A DNA stretch of 64,000 nt, from the NCBI RefSeq assembly GCF_021172045.1, contig NZ_CP087164.1:2604001-2668000 (forward strand). Direction: 5' to 3'. Source of the DNA: Capillimicrobium parvum. GTDB taxonomy: Bacteria; Actinomycetota; Thermoleophilia; Solirubrobacterales; Solirubrobacteraceae. Position numbers and translations under genes: made by a program. The notes beneath the pieces are model-generated. The model saw only the letters and a list, made by a program, of their open reading frames with translations. It had not been told where the DNA came from and made no database searches. Positions 1-7,860 of the stretch are shown in pieces (within the stretch, counting starts at the first letter, position 1; each line of letters opens with the position of its first letter).

Positions 1-763
1 CGCGCGTCCCGAGATAGGCCAGCAGCCCGCCCTCGCGGAAGAGCATGTCCTCGACGGCGCGGCGGTCGTGGCGGCCGCTGAAGCACAGCTCGACGAGCGC
101 CATCGCCGGGACCCCGCCGGCGCGCTCCGGCGAGAACGCGCCCTCCTCGCGCGAGTTCGTCACGTCGATCATGCGCCCGCCCGCGTGCGAGGAGATCGAG
201 ATCCCCGAGCCGAGGTGCGCGACGATGAGCCGCAGGTCCTCGTAGCGGCGGCCGGTCTCGCGGGCGAAGCGCTTGGCCACCGCCTTGGTGTTGAGCGCGT
301 GCGAGAGGCATTCGCGGGGGAGGGCGGGATGGCCGGAGAGGCGGATGTGCGCCGGCCACTCGTCCACCGCGACGGGATCCACGACGAAGGCGTCCACCCC
401 CGCCTCGGCGGCCAGCTCCTGTGCCAGGAACGCGCCGAGGTTGGACGCGTGCTCGCCGCGCTCGTGGCGCTCCAGCAGCTCGAGCATGGCCGCGTCCACC
501 CGGTAGGTGCCGGAGGCCAGCGGCGGCAGCAGGCCGCCGCGGCCGACGACGGCGGCGAGCACGCCGGGCTGCGTCTCCAGCCACGCGCGGATCGCGGCTG
601 CTCGCATCGGAAGCTGGTCGAGGATCGGGCGCCCCCGGAAGGCGTCGAGCTGCGCCTGGTCGTGGCCGACGGCGACGGCGGCGAGCTCCCGGCCGCCCGC
701 GAACAGCGCCACCTTCGTCGAGCTCGAGCCCGGGTTGACGGCGAGGATCAGCGGCTCAGTCAT
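1..763 (-). CDS. buk: Butyrate kinase (partial, 3' end outside window)
   Basis: ATP-dependent acyl-acid kinase that interconverts acyl phosphate plus ADP with the free acid plus ATP. About 254 residues are present; the family is usually near 355, so the C-terminal third lies beyond base 1. The N-terminus reads LAVNPGSSSTK, the phosphate-binding hallmark of the acetate/butyrate kinase (ASKHA) family, and AHLGSGIS sits further on. The ATG at 763 overlaps the stop of the phosphate butyryltransferase gene by 8 bp, so the two are translationally coupled. The pairing with Ptb favours butyrate (or branched-chain/aryl acid) kinase over acetate kinase. Preferred substrate cannot be read from sequence. 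Confidence 0.88.
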   Translation of the reverse strand, partial: MTEPLILAVNPGSSSTKVALFAGGRELAAVAVGHDQAQLDAFRGRPILDQLPMRAAAIRAWLETQPGVLAAVVGRGGLLPPLASGTYRVDAAMLELLERHERGEHASNLGAFLAQELAAEAGVDAFVVDPVAVDEWPAHIRLSGHPALPRECLSHALNTKAVAKRFARETGRRYEDLRLIVAHLGSGISISSHAGGRMIDVTNSREEGAFSPERAGGVPAMALVELCFSGRHDRRAVEDMLFREGGLLAYLGTR

Positions 764-1697
764 CCGCGCTGCAGATGACGCCCAGGCAGATCGACGTCAG
801 CTTGTCCTCGGCGCTCTCGACGCGCGACGGGATGAGGATCGGCACGCGGGCGCCCGCGATCACGTGCCCGAGGACGCTGCCGGCGAGGTACTTGGCCGCC
901 TTGCCGAGGTGGTTGCCCGCCTCGATCGACGCCGCGACCAGGCAGTCGGCGTGGCCCGCCACCGGGTGGTCGATGCCCTTGGCTGCCGCGGCGGCCGGCG
1001 ACAGCGCGTTGTCGAGCGCGAGCGGCCCGTAGACGTCGCAGTCGCCGAACTCGCCGCGGGCGCCCTCCTCGGTCAGCGTGCGCGCGTCGAGCGTCGACGG
1101 CATTGCGTCGGTGACCGCCTCGGTCGCGCTCATGATCGCGATCCGCGGCCGCGCGAAGCCGAGCCGGTGCAGCACGGCGGCCGCGTTGCGGACGATGTCG
1201 CGCTTGTCGGCCAGTGTGGGCGCGATCGACAGCCCGCCGTCGGTGACGCCCACGAGCCGCGGCGCACCCTGCACCCGGTCGTCGTAGAAGGCGACGTCGC
1301 TCAGCCGCCGGCCGGTGCGCAGGCCCGCGTCGGCCGACAGGGCGGCGCGCAGCAGCTGATCGGTGCGCAGCGCGCCCTTCATCAGCACGTCGACGTCCCC
1401 CGCCCCGGCGGCCCGGGAGGCGAGCCGCGCGGCGTCCTGCGCGCTGCCGGCCGCCACGAGCTCGCAGGGGTCGAGCAGCGCCGCCGGCGCCTTCGCCTCG
1501 ATGGCGGCGGGATCGCCGAACAGGACGGGCGCGACGATGCCGAGCTCGACCGCAATCGCGACGGCCTCGAGCGCCACCCCGTCGTCGGCGCACACGACCG
1601 CCAGGCGCGCCGGCGGGCGGCCGACGGCCAGCGCCCGGAGGGCGGCGAGGTCCCGCGGCGCCGTGCCGGCCGGCGCCTCAGACCGTGGAGAACTCAT
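756..1697 (-). CDS. ptb: Phosphate butyryltransferase
   Basis: Phosphotransacylase converting acyl-CoA plus phosphate to acyl phosphate plus CoA; with the downstream kinase it harvests one ATP per acyl-CoA. About 313 residues from the ATG at 1697, typical for the PTA/PTB family. The conserved DVLMKGAL and DGGLSIAPTL segments and the C-terminal run AKYLAGSVLGHVIAGARVPI match Ptb rather than the larger Pta. The longer open frame to 1772 adds an Arg-rich stretch that overlaps the upstream gene, so I chose MSSPRSEAP; it still overlaps the BKACE stop by 20 bp. It is the fourth gene of a five-gene minus-strand operon. Confidence 0.85.
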   Translation of the reverse strand: MSSPRSEAPAGTAPRDLAALRALAVGRPPARLAVVCADDGVALEAVAIAVELGIVAPVLFGDPAAIEAKAPAALLDPCELVAAGSAQDAARLASRAAGAGDVDVLMKGALRTDQLLRAALSADAGLRTGRRLSDVAFYDDRVQGAPRLVGVTDGGLSIAPTLADKRDIVRNAAAVLHRLGFARPRIAIMSATEAVTDAMPSTLDARTLTEEGARGEFGDCDVYGPLALDNALSPAAAAAKGIDHPVAGHADCLVAASIEAGNHLGKAAKYLAGSVLGHVIAGARVPILIPSRVESAEDKLTSICLGVICSADD

Positions 1698-2625
1698 CGC
1701 CGGCAGCGGCCGCGGTGAGCGGCGGGTCGTTGCGCGGACGCTCGTCGGCCACGAGCGGCTCGGGCACCGCACCGGCGGATCGCCCGCGCGTGCCGAGGAT
1801 CTCGCGCGCCTCGCTCGGGGTCGCCGGCCGCAGCTGCAGCTCGCGCGCGATCCGCACCGCGCGCTCGACGAGCTGAGCGTTGTCGCGCGCCATCTCGGTG
1901 CGGCTGTAGCGGACGTTGTCCTCCAACCCGACGCGGATGTTCAGGCCCATGGCCAGGCCCATCGTCGTCAGCGGCAGCTGCGCACGCCCGATCCCGATGA
2001 CGCTGCAGTTGGCGCCCGCGGGCAGCCGGGAGACCGCATGGCAGAGGTTCTGCCACGTGCCCCGGGCCGCGCTCTGGCCCGGCGCGCCGAGGACGAAGCC
2101 GACGTTCAGCGGCGGCTGCAGCAGGCCGGCGTCCACGAGGCGCTCCACCTCCTCGAGCATCGTCGGGTTGTAGACCTCGAGCTCGGGCTTGACGCCCCGG
2201 TCGAGCATCTCGCGGGCGAACCATTCGATCTGGGCCCGCGGGTTGTCGAGCATGAGCGCCCGGCCGTCGCGCGTGAAGAACAGCACGTGGCCCATGTTCA
2301 GCGAGCACATCTCCGGGCTGAGCAGGGCGGTGCTCAGGCGCTGCTCGTATGTCTGGCTCAGCCCGCCGCCCGTGGTGAGCTGGACGATCGCGTCGGTCTC
2401 CGTGCACAGCCGGGTGTGGATCTCGCGGTAGATCTCGCGGTCGGTCGTGTTGCGGCCGTCGGGGTCGCGCGCGTGGACGTGCAGCACCGCGGCGCCCGCC
2501 GCCCACGCGGCGATTCCCTGCTCGACGATCTCCTCGGGCTGCTCCGGCAGCGCCGGCGTCGTCGCCTTGTCGTGGTAGCCGCCCGTCAGGGCGCACGTGA
2601 TGATCGGCGGCGCGTCAGCGACCAT
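1678..2625 (-). CDS. BKACE-family beta-keto acid cleavage enzyme (DUF849)
   Basis: 315 residues. Family members condense a beta-keto acid with acetyl-CoA and cleave it to acetoacetate plus a new acyl-CoA; the founding member is Kce of lysine fermentation. The start reads IITCALTGG, followed by the metal-binding HVHARDPDG (His49 and His51) and later RVGLEDN with the conserved acidic residue, in TIM-barrel order. It overlaps the cupin gene by 11 bp at its start and ptb at its end. Placed before Ptb-Buk, its acyl-CoA product could be turned into acid and ATP; that coupling is inference. The actual keto acid is unknown because BKACE enzymes vary widely. Confidence 0.85.
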   Translation of the reverse strand: MVADAPPIITCALTGGYHDKATTPALPEQPEEIVEQGIAAWAAGAAVLHVHARDPDGRNTTDREIYREIHTRLCTETDAIVQLTTGGGLSQTYEQRLSTALLSPEMCSLNMGHVLFFTRDGRALMLDNPRAQIEWFAREMLDRGVKPELEVYNPTMLEEVERLVDAGLLQPPLNVGFVLGAPGQSAARGTWQNLCHAVSRLPAGANCSVIGIGRAQLPLTTMGLAMGLNIRVGLEDNVRYSRTEMARDNAQLVERAVRIARELQLRPATPSEAREILGTRGRSAGAVPEPLVADERPRNDPPLTAAAAGDEFSTV

Positions 2626-3220
2626 CGGGCAGCGCGTCGATCAGCAGGAACGCCATGCGGCACGGGCGGTCGCTGCGGTTCGACCAGGCGTGGTTCGTCC
2701 CGCGCTGGACGATCACGTCACCGGGGCGCAGCAGGCACTCGCCGACGTCCAGGAGCGCCCAGATCTCGCCCTCCAGGACGATCCCGTAGTCGAGCGTCTC
2801 GGTCTTGTGAAACCAGAAGTGCCGCGGGTCGCTCTCGGCGTCCTGTCCCGCCGCGTGCGCGTCCGCGCCGCCGATCTCGCGGAACAGCTGGGCGATGTCG
2901 ATGCCGTCGTAGCGGGTGTCGGGCGGGAAGTCGGCGATGCGCAGGATCGTGCCGTTCGGCGGGGGGCCGATCGGCGGGACGGTCCCGGCGGGCGCGGCAT
3001 CCTCGTTGCCGGCGTTGGACGCCGGCATCGAGTCGGTCATCCAGATCACTCGTGCGACGAGGTCGGGCACGCTCGCGGGAGCGTTGCTATGGGGGGCGGG
3101 CCCGTCGCTGAGGATGATCGAGCGGCCGTGCTCGTCGTGGCCCGTGACGACGCGCCGGACGGGCGCGAGCAGCTGCACGTCGTCGGCGAGCGTCGCGCGC
3201 GCGGCGATCTGCTCGCTCAC
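2615..3220 (-). CDS. Cupin-domain protein
   Basis: 201 residues with a C-terminal single cupin barrel (about residues 110-195). Visible are [19 protein letters not shown], resembling cupin motif 1, and [16 protein letters not shown], cupin motif 2, with candidate metal-binding His residues. The N-terminal ~100 residues ([13 protein letters not shown] and VIWMTDSMP) resemble a frequent extension of actinobacterial cupins in aromatic-acid and dicarboxylate clusters. It lies between the FAH hydrolase and the BKACE gene, 52 bp after the former. It may be an isomerase, decarboxylase or dioxygenase acting on the same intermediate, but the reaction cannot be assigned. Confidence 0.75.
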   Translation of the reverse strand: MSEQIAARATLADDVQLLAPVRRVVTGHDEHGRSIILSDGPAPHSNAPASVPDLVARVIWMTDSMPASNAGNEDAAPAGTVPPIGPPPNGTILRIADFPPDTRYDGIDIAQLFREIGGADAHAAGQDAESDPRHFWFHKTETLDYGIVLEGEIWALLDVGECLLRPGDVIVQRGTNHAWSNRSDRPCRMAFLLIDALPDGR

Positions 3221-3272
3221 GGTGAGACCTCCTGCAGAGTCATGGCCGTTGTGGGTGAGGACCCGCGGGGTC

Positions 3273-4298
3273 TCACGACCGGACCGCGTCGAAGGGGTTC
3301 TCGCGCGGCTGCGGCCACCACGGGTACTGCTCCGGCTGGGCGCTGAAGCGGTTGCGCAGGACGCCGACGCCGTCGATCTCCAGCTCGACCGTGTCCCCGG
3401 GGTTGAGATGACGGCCGAGCTCGAGGGCCGAGCCGTTGCCGACCGTGCCCGAGCCGATGATGTCGCCGGGCTGCAGGACGTCGCCGATCGAGACGTACGC
3501 GAGCAGCTCGGCGGGCGAGTAGATCATGCCCTCGCTCACGCCGGTCGCCCACTCCTCGCCGTTGACGCGCACGCGCATCGTCAGCTGGTCGAGCGGCGGC
3601 AGGTCCGGGTCGCCGATCGTCGTGATCCACGGCCCGATCCCGAACGCGAAGTCCTTGCACTTCTGCGGACCCATCCCCATGCCCATCTCGCGGGCCTGGA
3701 TGTCCCGCGCGGAGAAGTCGTTGAAGATCGTCAGCCCGAACAGCCGTTCCTGCGCCTGATCGGGGGTCAGGTTGCGGCCGGTGCCGCCGACGACGAGTCC
3801 GAGCTCGAGCTCGTAGTCGAGGCGCTCCGCGAACGACGGATAGGGGATCTCCTCGTCGTGGCCGAACACGACGCCGGTCGAGCCCTTGAAGTATCCGGGC
3901 GTCCGGAAGAACTGGGGGTTCGGAGCTCCGACGCCCAAGCGCTCGCCGTACTGCTTCATGTGCAGCGGGAAGGTCAGGGAGTCGCGGATCACGGGCGGGT
4001 CCAGCGCGGCGATCCAGCGCACCTCGTCGAAGGCGAGCGACGCGTCGCCGGGGGCGGCGGCGTCGGCACGCTCGGCGGCCGCCACGAAGGCGGGCCCGAG
4101 CGCGATGGCCGCCGACATGCTGGGCGGGAACAGCGCGTCGGCGAGCCGGCGGGCGGCTTCCGGCGTGGCGCCGTCGGCGAGGAGGCGCAGGCGTTCGGCC
4201 GCCGCCAGGTCGACGACGCGCTGCTGCGCCGGATGGACGGCGACCAGGCGCGGGGCGGGGCCGTCCGGCCCGGTTCTCGAGATACGTCCCAGCTTCAT
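3273..4298 (-). CDS. Fumarylacetoacetate hydrolase-family protein
   Basis: 341 residues. FAH-family enzymes hydrolyse C-C bonds of acylpyruvates or isomerise and decarboxylate related keto acids with a divalent metal. The metal-binding E-x-E appears as [11 protein letters not shown], followed by [10 protein letters not shown] and the C-terminal [13 protein letters not shown]. The ATG at 4298 has a clear AGGAG ribosome site 8-9 bp upstream, which decides the start. It is the first gene of the operon running down to butyrate kinase and is divergent from the TetR gene across an 87 bp spacer with repeated CGTATCG motifs. A second, dissimilar FAH gene lies at 6886-7860. Confidence 0.87.
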   Translation of the reverse strand: MKLGRISRTGPDGPAPRLVAVHPAQQRVVDLAAAERLRLLADGATPEAARRLADALFPPSMSAAIALGPAFVAAAERADAAAPGDASLAFDEVRWIAALDPPVIRDSLTFPLHMKQYGERLGVGAPNPQFFRTPGYFKGSTGVVFGHDEEIPYPSFAERLDYELELGLVVGGTGRNLTPDQAQERLFGLTIFNDFSARDIQAREMGMGMGPQKCKDFAFGIGPWITTIGDPDLPPLDQLTMRVRVNGEEWATGVSEGMIYSPAELLAYVSIGDVLQPGDIIGSGTVGNGSALELGRHLNPGDTVELEIDGVGVLRNRFSAQPEQYPWWPQPRENPFDAVRS

Positions 4299-4327
4299 GA
4301 GCGGCTCTCCTCCGGATGGAATCGAGC

Positions 4328-4342
4328 CGTATCGTATCGTAT
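4328..4342. promoter_or_regulatory. Direct CGTATCG repeats in the divergent FAH/TetR spacer
   Basis: The bases CGTATCGTATCGTAT form overlapping direct repeats between the divergent FAH and tetR starts. The same core recurs at 4371-4377 and, in reverse, near 5022 and 5052. This is a likely regulator-binding element; binding by the adjacent TetR protein is inference. Confidence 0.45.
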
Positions 4343-4360
4343 GTTGGCGCAGGAAGCTAT

Positions 4361-4375
4361 CGCTCCGTTGCGTAT
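4361..4375. promoter_or_regulatory. Candidate TetR operator, site A
   Basis: CGCTCCGTTGCGTAT lies 10 bp upstream of the tetR ATG. It matches site B upstream of the binding-protein gene (5056-5070) at 14 of 15 positions. A shared long motif in front of both arms of the locus suggests one regulator. Confidence 0.5.
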
Positions 4376-4385
4376 CGTTTACTCC

Positions 4386-4967
4386 ATGGCGACCAGAAGC
4401 GAAACGAGCCGGTCGGCGATCCTCGAGGCGACCGTCGCGCTGCTCGAGGACACGACGGTGCAGAAGCTCTCGATCGAGGCGATCGCCAAGCGCGCCGGCG
4501 TCGGGAAGACGACGATCTACCGCTGGTGGCCCAGCAAGGCCGCCGTCGTGATCGACGCCTTCATGGAGCACCATCTGGTCAAGACCCCGATCCCCGCGGA
4601 CCTCTCCGTCCGCGAGGCCCTCGCGGTGCACCTGCGCTCGCTGATCCGCCAGTACGCCGGTCCCGAGGGGCGCCTGGTCGCGCAGATCATCGCCGAGGGC
4701 CAGTACGACCCGTCGACGCTCGCGGACTTCCGCGGGCGCTTCTGGGACGGCCGGCGCGCGGCCATCCACGATCTGCTCGAGCGCGGCGTCCGGTCCGGCG
4801 AGATCCGCGAGGGCGTCGACGTCGACCTCCTCGTCGAGATGCTCTACTCGCCGGTCTACCTGCGCCTGCTCTTCGGCTACCGGCCGCTGAGCGAGGACTA
4901 CGCCGAGCAGGCGATCGACGTCGCGTTCGCGGGGATGGCGGCGCCGCCCGCCGCCGTCTCGCGCTGA
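4386..4967 (+). CDS. TetR-family transcriptional regulator
   Basis: 193 residues. The N-terminal helix-turn-helix spans about residues 10-56, with [19 protein letters not shown] as its recognition part. The C-terminal half is a helical ligand-binding/dimer domain resembling the TetR_C_33-like group ([18 protein letters not shown]). ATG at 4386 is chosen because the longer frame upstream reads through the operator-like spacer. It is divergent from the FAH/BKACE/Ptb/Buk operon and precedes the transporter operon, so it probably represses one or both; the effector may be the imported compound or a CoA/keto-acid intermediate. Confidence 0.88.
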   Translation: MATRSETSRSAILEATVALLEDTTVQKLSIEAIAKRAGVGKTTIYRWWPSKAAVVIDAFMEHHLVKTPIPADLSVREALAVHLRSLIRQYAGPEGRLVAQIIAEGQYDPSTLADFRGRFWDGRRAAIHDLLERGVRSGEIREGVDVDLLVEMLYSPVYLRLLFGYRPLSEDYAEQAIDVAFAGMAAPPAAVSR

Positions 4968-5051
4968 CGAGCCGCGCGGCGGCGACCCCGTCGCCCGGCG
5001 CGGACTGCACCGCTCAACCGATACGGGACGTTGCGGGCCGCGTTCGACACT

Positions 5052-5070
5052 GATACGCTCCGTTTCGTAT
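5052..5070 (+). promoter_or_regulatory. Candidate TetR operator, site B (binding-protein promoter)
   Basis: GATACG and CGTAT flank CTCCGTTT, an inverted repeat with 5 bp perfect arms (ATACG/CGTAT) and an 8 bp spacer. The right part CGCTCCGTTTCGTAT nearly repeats site A. It sits about 40 bp before the lipoprotein start, where it could overlap a -10 region. A further CGATACGG copy lies at 5020-5027. Confidence 0.5.
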
Positions 5071-5110
5071 GAGGAGAGGCTGCGGCGGGGCCCCGCCACC
5101 TGGAGGAGAC

Positions 5111-6388
5111 ATGAGCAAGACCGTTCGATGCACCGCACCGTTCGTCGCCGCCCTGGCGCTGGCGGTGGCAGGCTGTGGGGGCGGGTCATCGTCCGGCAGC
5201 GGCGCGACCGCCGGCACCGGCAGCACCGGCAGCACCGCCGAGGCGGTGGCGCTGACCACGCCGGCGGCCGGGTGCGGCAGCCTCCCGTTGCCGGCGGTCC
5301 AGGACCCCGACGGTGTCGTCGCGCAGCTGCCCGCCGACCACCAGGCCGCCTACAAGGGCTATCCGTACGTCGTCCACAAGAGTCCCTGGGCCGACTGGAA
5401 GCCCAAGGGTGAGCCGCCCTACAAGGTCGGCGTCGCCTGGGGCCCGTCGACCGCCGGCTTCCAGGTCGACATGGGCAAGGCGCTCGTCGACCGCCTGAAG
5501 GCCAGCCCGCTGGTGAGCGACGTCGAGTACCGGACGATGGGCGCCGACGTCAATGTCCCGGCGCAGCTCGCCAACTACAACGCGCTCGTCAACGAGGGCG
5601 TCGACATCATGATCGTCGAGCCGCTGCTCGCCCCGCCGTTCCTCGCGCCCATCAAGAAGGCCGCGGAGAAGGGCATCCCGACGGTGACGGTCCAGACGGT
5701 GGCGGACACGCCGTACGCGGTCAACGTCTCGCCGAACCTCACGCTCGCCAACGCCGAGGCCAGCGCCCGGCTGCTGCAGATGATCGGCGGCAAGGGCAAC
5801 GTCCTGCGCGTCGGCGGCATCCCGGGCGTGCCTTCCGAGATCGAGGCCGACACGGCCCAGAAGCTCGTGCTCAAGGAGTGCCCGGACGTCAAGGACGCCG
5901 GGCAGGTCTACGGCAACTTCGTCTCGCCGAACGCCAAGTCCGAGACGCTGAAGTTCCTCGCAACCCATCCCACGAAGATCGACGGCGTCCTGCAGTCGGG
6001 CACGATGACCGACGGCATCATGAGCGCCTTCCAGCAGACCGGGCGCCCGATGCCGATCGTCGCCGACATCGGCCCCACGAAGGGCGGCGTCGGCTACTGG
6101 ATCAACAACCGCGACAGCTACCAGGGCGTCGGGACGGCGTTCGGCCCCTCCGCACTGGGCACGGCGGGGGCCGACGTGACCCTGCGGATGCTCGAGGGGC
6201 AGGGCCCGAAGACGTCCAACATGGTCGCGCGGATCCCGCTGCTCACCGACGAGAACCTCGACCAGTGGGCCGACAAGTCCTGGACGTTGACGACGCCCGG
6301 GCAGCCGGAGGGCCCGCCCAACAGCTGGTTCACCGACGAGTACCTCGATCCGTTCTTCGCCAACGGGGCTCCCCCGCAGGGCGACTGA
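5111..6388 (+). CDS. ABC transporter sugar-type substrate-binding lipoprotein
   Basis: 425 residues. A lipoprotein signal is followed by the lipobox ALAVAGC and a low-complexity G/S/T linker. The mature part is a periplasmic-binding type I fold of the ribose/galactose class: PYKVGVAWGPSTAGFQVDMG, NEGVDIMIVEPL and GKGNVLRVGGIPG. ATG at 5111 is preferred to the frame opening at 5069 because GGAGGAG stands just before it and the signal peptide begins there. It is the first gene of the uptake operon; partners are the ATPase and two permeases at 8696-12061. The ligand is unknown, and two FAH enzymes nearby hint at something other than a simple sugar. Confidence 0.87.
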   Translation: MSKTVRCTAPFVAALALAVAGCGGGSSSGSGATAGTGSTGSTAEAVALTTPAAGCGSLPLPAVQDPDGVVAQLPADHQAAYKGYPYVVHKSPWADWKPKGEPPYKVGVAWGPSTAGFQVDMGKALVDRLKASPLVSDVEYRTMGADVNVPAQLANYNALVNEGVDIMIVEPLLAPPFLAPIKKAAEKGIPTVTVQTVADTPYAVNVSPNLTLANAEASARLLQMIGGKGNVLRVGGIPGVPSEIEADTAQKLVLKECPDVKDAGQVYGNFVSPNAKSETLKFLATHPTKIDGVLQSGTMTDGIMSAFQQTGRPMPIVADIGPTKGGVGYWINNRDSYQGVGTAFGPSALGTAGADVTLRMLEGQGPKTSNMVARIPLLTDENLDQWADKSWTLTTPGQPEGPPNSWFTDEYLDPFFANGAPPQGD

Positions 6389-6424
6389 CACCTCATCAAC
6401 CACCAGCAGCACAGGAGGAGAGCC

Positions 6425-6838
6425 ATGTCTCTGTTCTCACGCAGGACGGTGACCACGCTGATGGCCACCGCGATCGCCGCGGCGGTCCTGGTCGTGCCGG
6501 GCGCCGCGTCGGCCAAGACCGTCAAGTTCACGATGACCGAGAACGGGAAGTCGTCCGGTCCGCCGAAGTACCTCGTCGACGGCACCGTCGCCGGGACGCT
6601 CGGCAAGGGCAAGGCGCATTCGCAGACCCTTCCGCCGACGACCAAGGGCTACTGGAAGCTCAAGGGCGGGACGATCTACTACACGTTCAACACGACCCTC
6701 CAGGGGACCGTCGCCTCCGGCAAGGGCAAGCTGACGCGCGGCACCGGCAAGTACAAGGGCGTGAAGGGGTCGTTCAACGTCCGCGGCGACATCACCGGCA
6801 AGTTCCCCTTCCAGATGAAGGGCACCGCCAGGTACTAG
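6425..6838 (+). CDS. Small secreted beta-barrel-like protein
   Basis: 137 residues with a Sec signal peptide ending near AASA. The mature part of about 106 residues is rich in Lys, Gly, Thr and beta-prone stretches. The C-terminal pattern RGTGKYKGVKGSFNVRGDI resembles the G-T-G-x-Y-x-G turn of allene-oxide-cyclase/dirigent-like barrels. A strong AGGAGGAG ribosome site stands 6 bp upstream. It directly follows the binding protein with a 36 bp gap and is followed by a strong hairpin. A secreted barrel in a solute-uptake operon could bind the hydrophobic or aromatic ligand; that role is speculation. Confidence 0.72.
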   Translation: MSLFSRRTVTTLMATAIAAAVLVVPGAASAKTVKFTMTENGKSSGPPKYLVDGTVAGTLGKGKAHSQTLPPTTKGYWKLKGGTIYYTFNTTLQGTVASGKGKLTRGTGKYKGVKGSFNVRGDITGKFPFQMKGTARY

Positions 6839-6843
6839 GCGTC

Positions 6844-6873
6844 CCGGTGCGGGGCCTCCGGGCCCCGCACCGG
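6844..6873 (+). terminator. Strong GC hairpin after the secreted-protein gene
   Basis: A perfect 13 bp stem (CCGGTGCGGGGCC pairing with GGCCCCGCACCGG) with a TCCG loop starts 6 bp after the stop at 6838. No T-tract follows, so it may be a weak or Rho-aided terminator, or an mRNA stabiliser keeping the two upstream transcripts more abundant than the transporter genes. Confidence 0.6.
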
Positions 6874-6885
6874 CCGTGTCATCGC

Positions 6886-7860
6886 ATGACCGAGCTTCCG
6901 TGCATCGCCTTCGGCCGGTTCGCCGACGGCGCCGATCCGTTCACCGGGGTCGTCGCGGACGGCCGCGTCGGCGCCGTCGCCGACCTGCTGCCCGGCTGGC
7001 CCGACACCGGCGTCGAGGGACTGCTCGACGACTGGGACGACCACGTCGCCGCCCTGCGCCGGCGCCTCGCCGAAGACCCGTCGCCGCTCCGGTTCGCCGA
7101 GCACGAGCTGCGCCGCCTCGCGCCCGTCGCCCCGCGTCAGCTCCTCGCCGCCGGCATGAACTACCGCACCCACGTCATCGACCTCATGGTCGATTCGGGT
7201 GTCGGCTCGCGCCCGGACATGTCCGTGGAGGAGATCCGCGCCGAGGTGACGGCGGTGATGGACGAGAGAGCGCGGTCCGGCACGCCGCTCGTGTTCGCCG
7301 GCCTGCCCTCGTCGATCTGCGGACCCGACGACGACGTCCATCTGCGCGCCGACGCCGAGCGCAACGACTGGGAGCTCGAGCTCGCGGCGGTCATCGGCCG
7401 TCCAGGGCGCGATGTCGCCCTCGAGGACGCCCTGGAGTGCGTCGCCGGCTGGACGATCGTCAACGACCTGACCGCGCGCGACCTCGTCCCGCGCACCGAT
7501 GCCGGACCGGTCTCCGTCGACTGGCTGCGCTCCAAGTGCGCGCCGACCTACAAGCCGACCGGGCCCTACGTCGTGCCCGCCGCCTGCGTCGCCGATCCGC
7601 AGGACCTCACGATCACCCTGCGGCTCAACGGCGAGATCATGCAGCACGAGTCGACGGCCGACATGGTCTTCGACGTGGCCGCGATCATCGCCTACCTGTC
7701 GCGGGAGGTGCAGCTCCTTCCCGGCGACGTCGTGCTGACCGGCTCTCCTGCCGGCAACGGCACGCATCACGGCCGCTTCCTGCGTGACGGCGACCGCATC
7801 GAGGCCGAGATCACGGGCCTCGGCGTCCAGCGCAACCACTGCGTCGGAGGCGCCGGGTGA
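6886..7860 (+). CDS. Fumarylacetoacetate hydrolase-family protein (second copy)
   Basis: 324 residues. The FAH core is clear: AAGMNYRTH, the metal motif DWELELAAVIG, IVNDLTARDL, and DVVLTGSPAGNG near the C-terminus. It differs strongly from the FAH at 3273-4298 and belongs to the 2-hydroxyhepta-2,4-diene-1,7-dioate isomerase / acylpyruvase-like branch. The ATG at 6886 lacks a good ribosome site, and the start lies 12 bp after the hairpin. The stop overlaps the GTG of the next gene by 3 bp. Acting on the imported compound or a breakdown product is the simplest reading. Confidence 0.85.
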   Translation: MTELPCIAFGRFADGADPFTGVVADGRVGAVADLLPGWPDTGVEGLLDDWDDHVAALRRRLAEDPSPLRFAEHELRRLAPVAPRQLLAAGMNYRTHVIDLMVDSGVGSRPDMSVEEIRAEVTAVMDERARSGTPLVFAGLPSSICGPDDDVHLRADAERNDWELELAAVIGRPGRDVALEDALECVAGWTIVNDLTARDLVPRTDAGPVSVDWLRSKCAPTYKPTGPYVVPAACVADPQDLTITLRLNGEIMQHESTADMVFDVAAIIAYLSREVQLLPGDVVLTGSPAGNGTHHGRFLRDGDRIEAEITGLGVQRNHCVGGAG

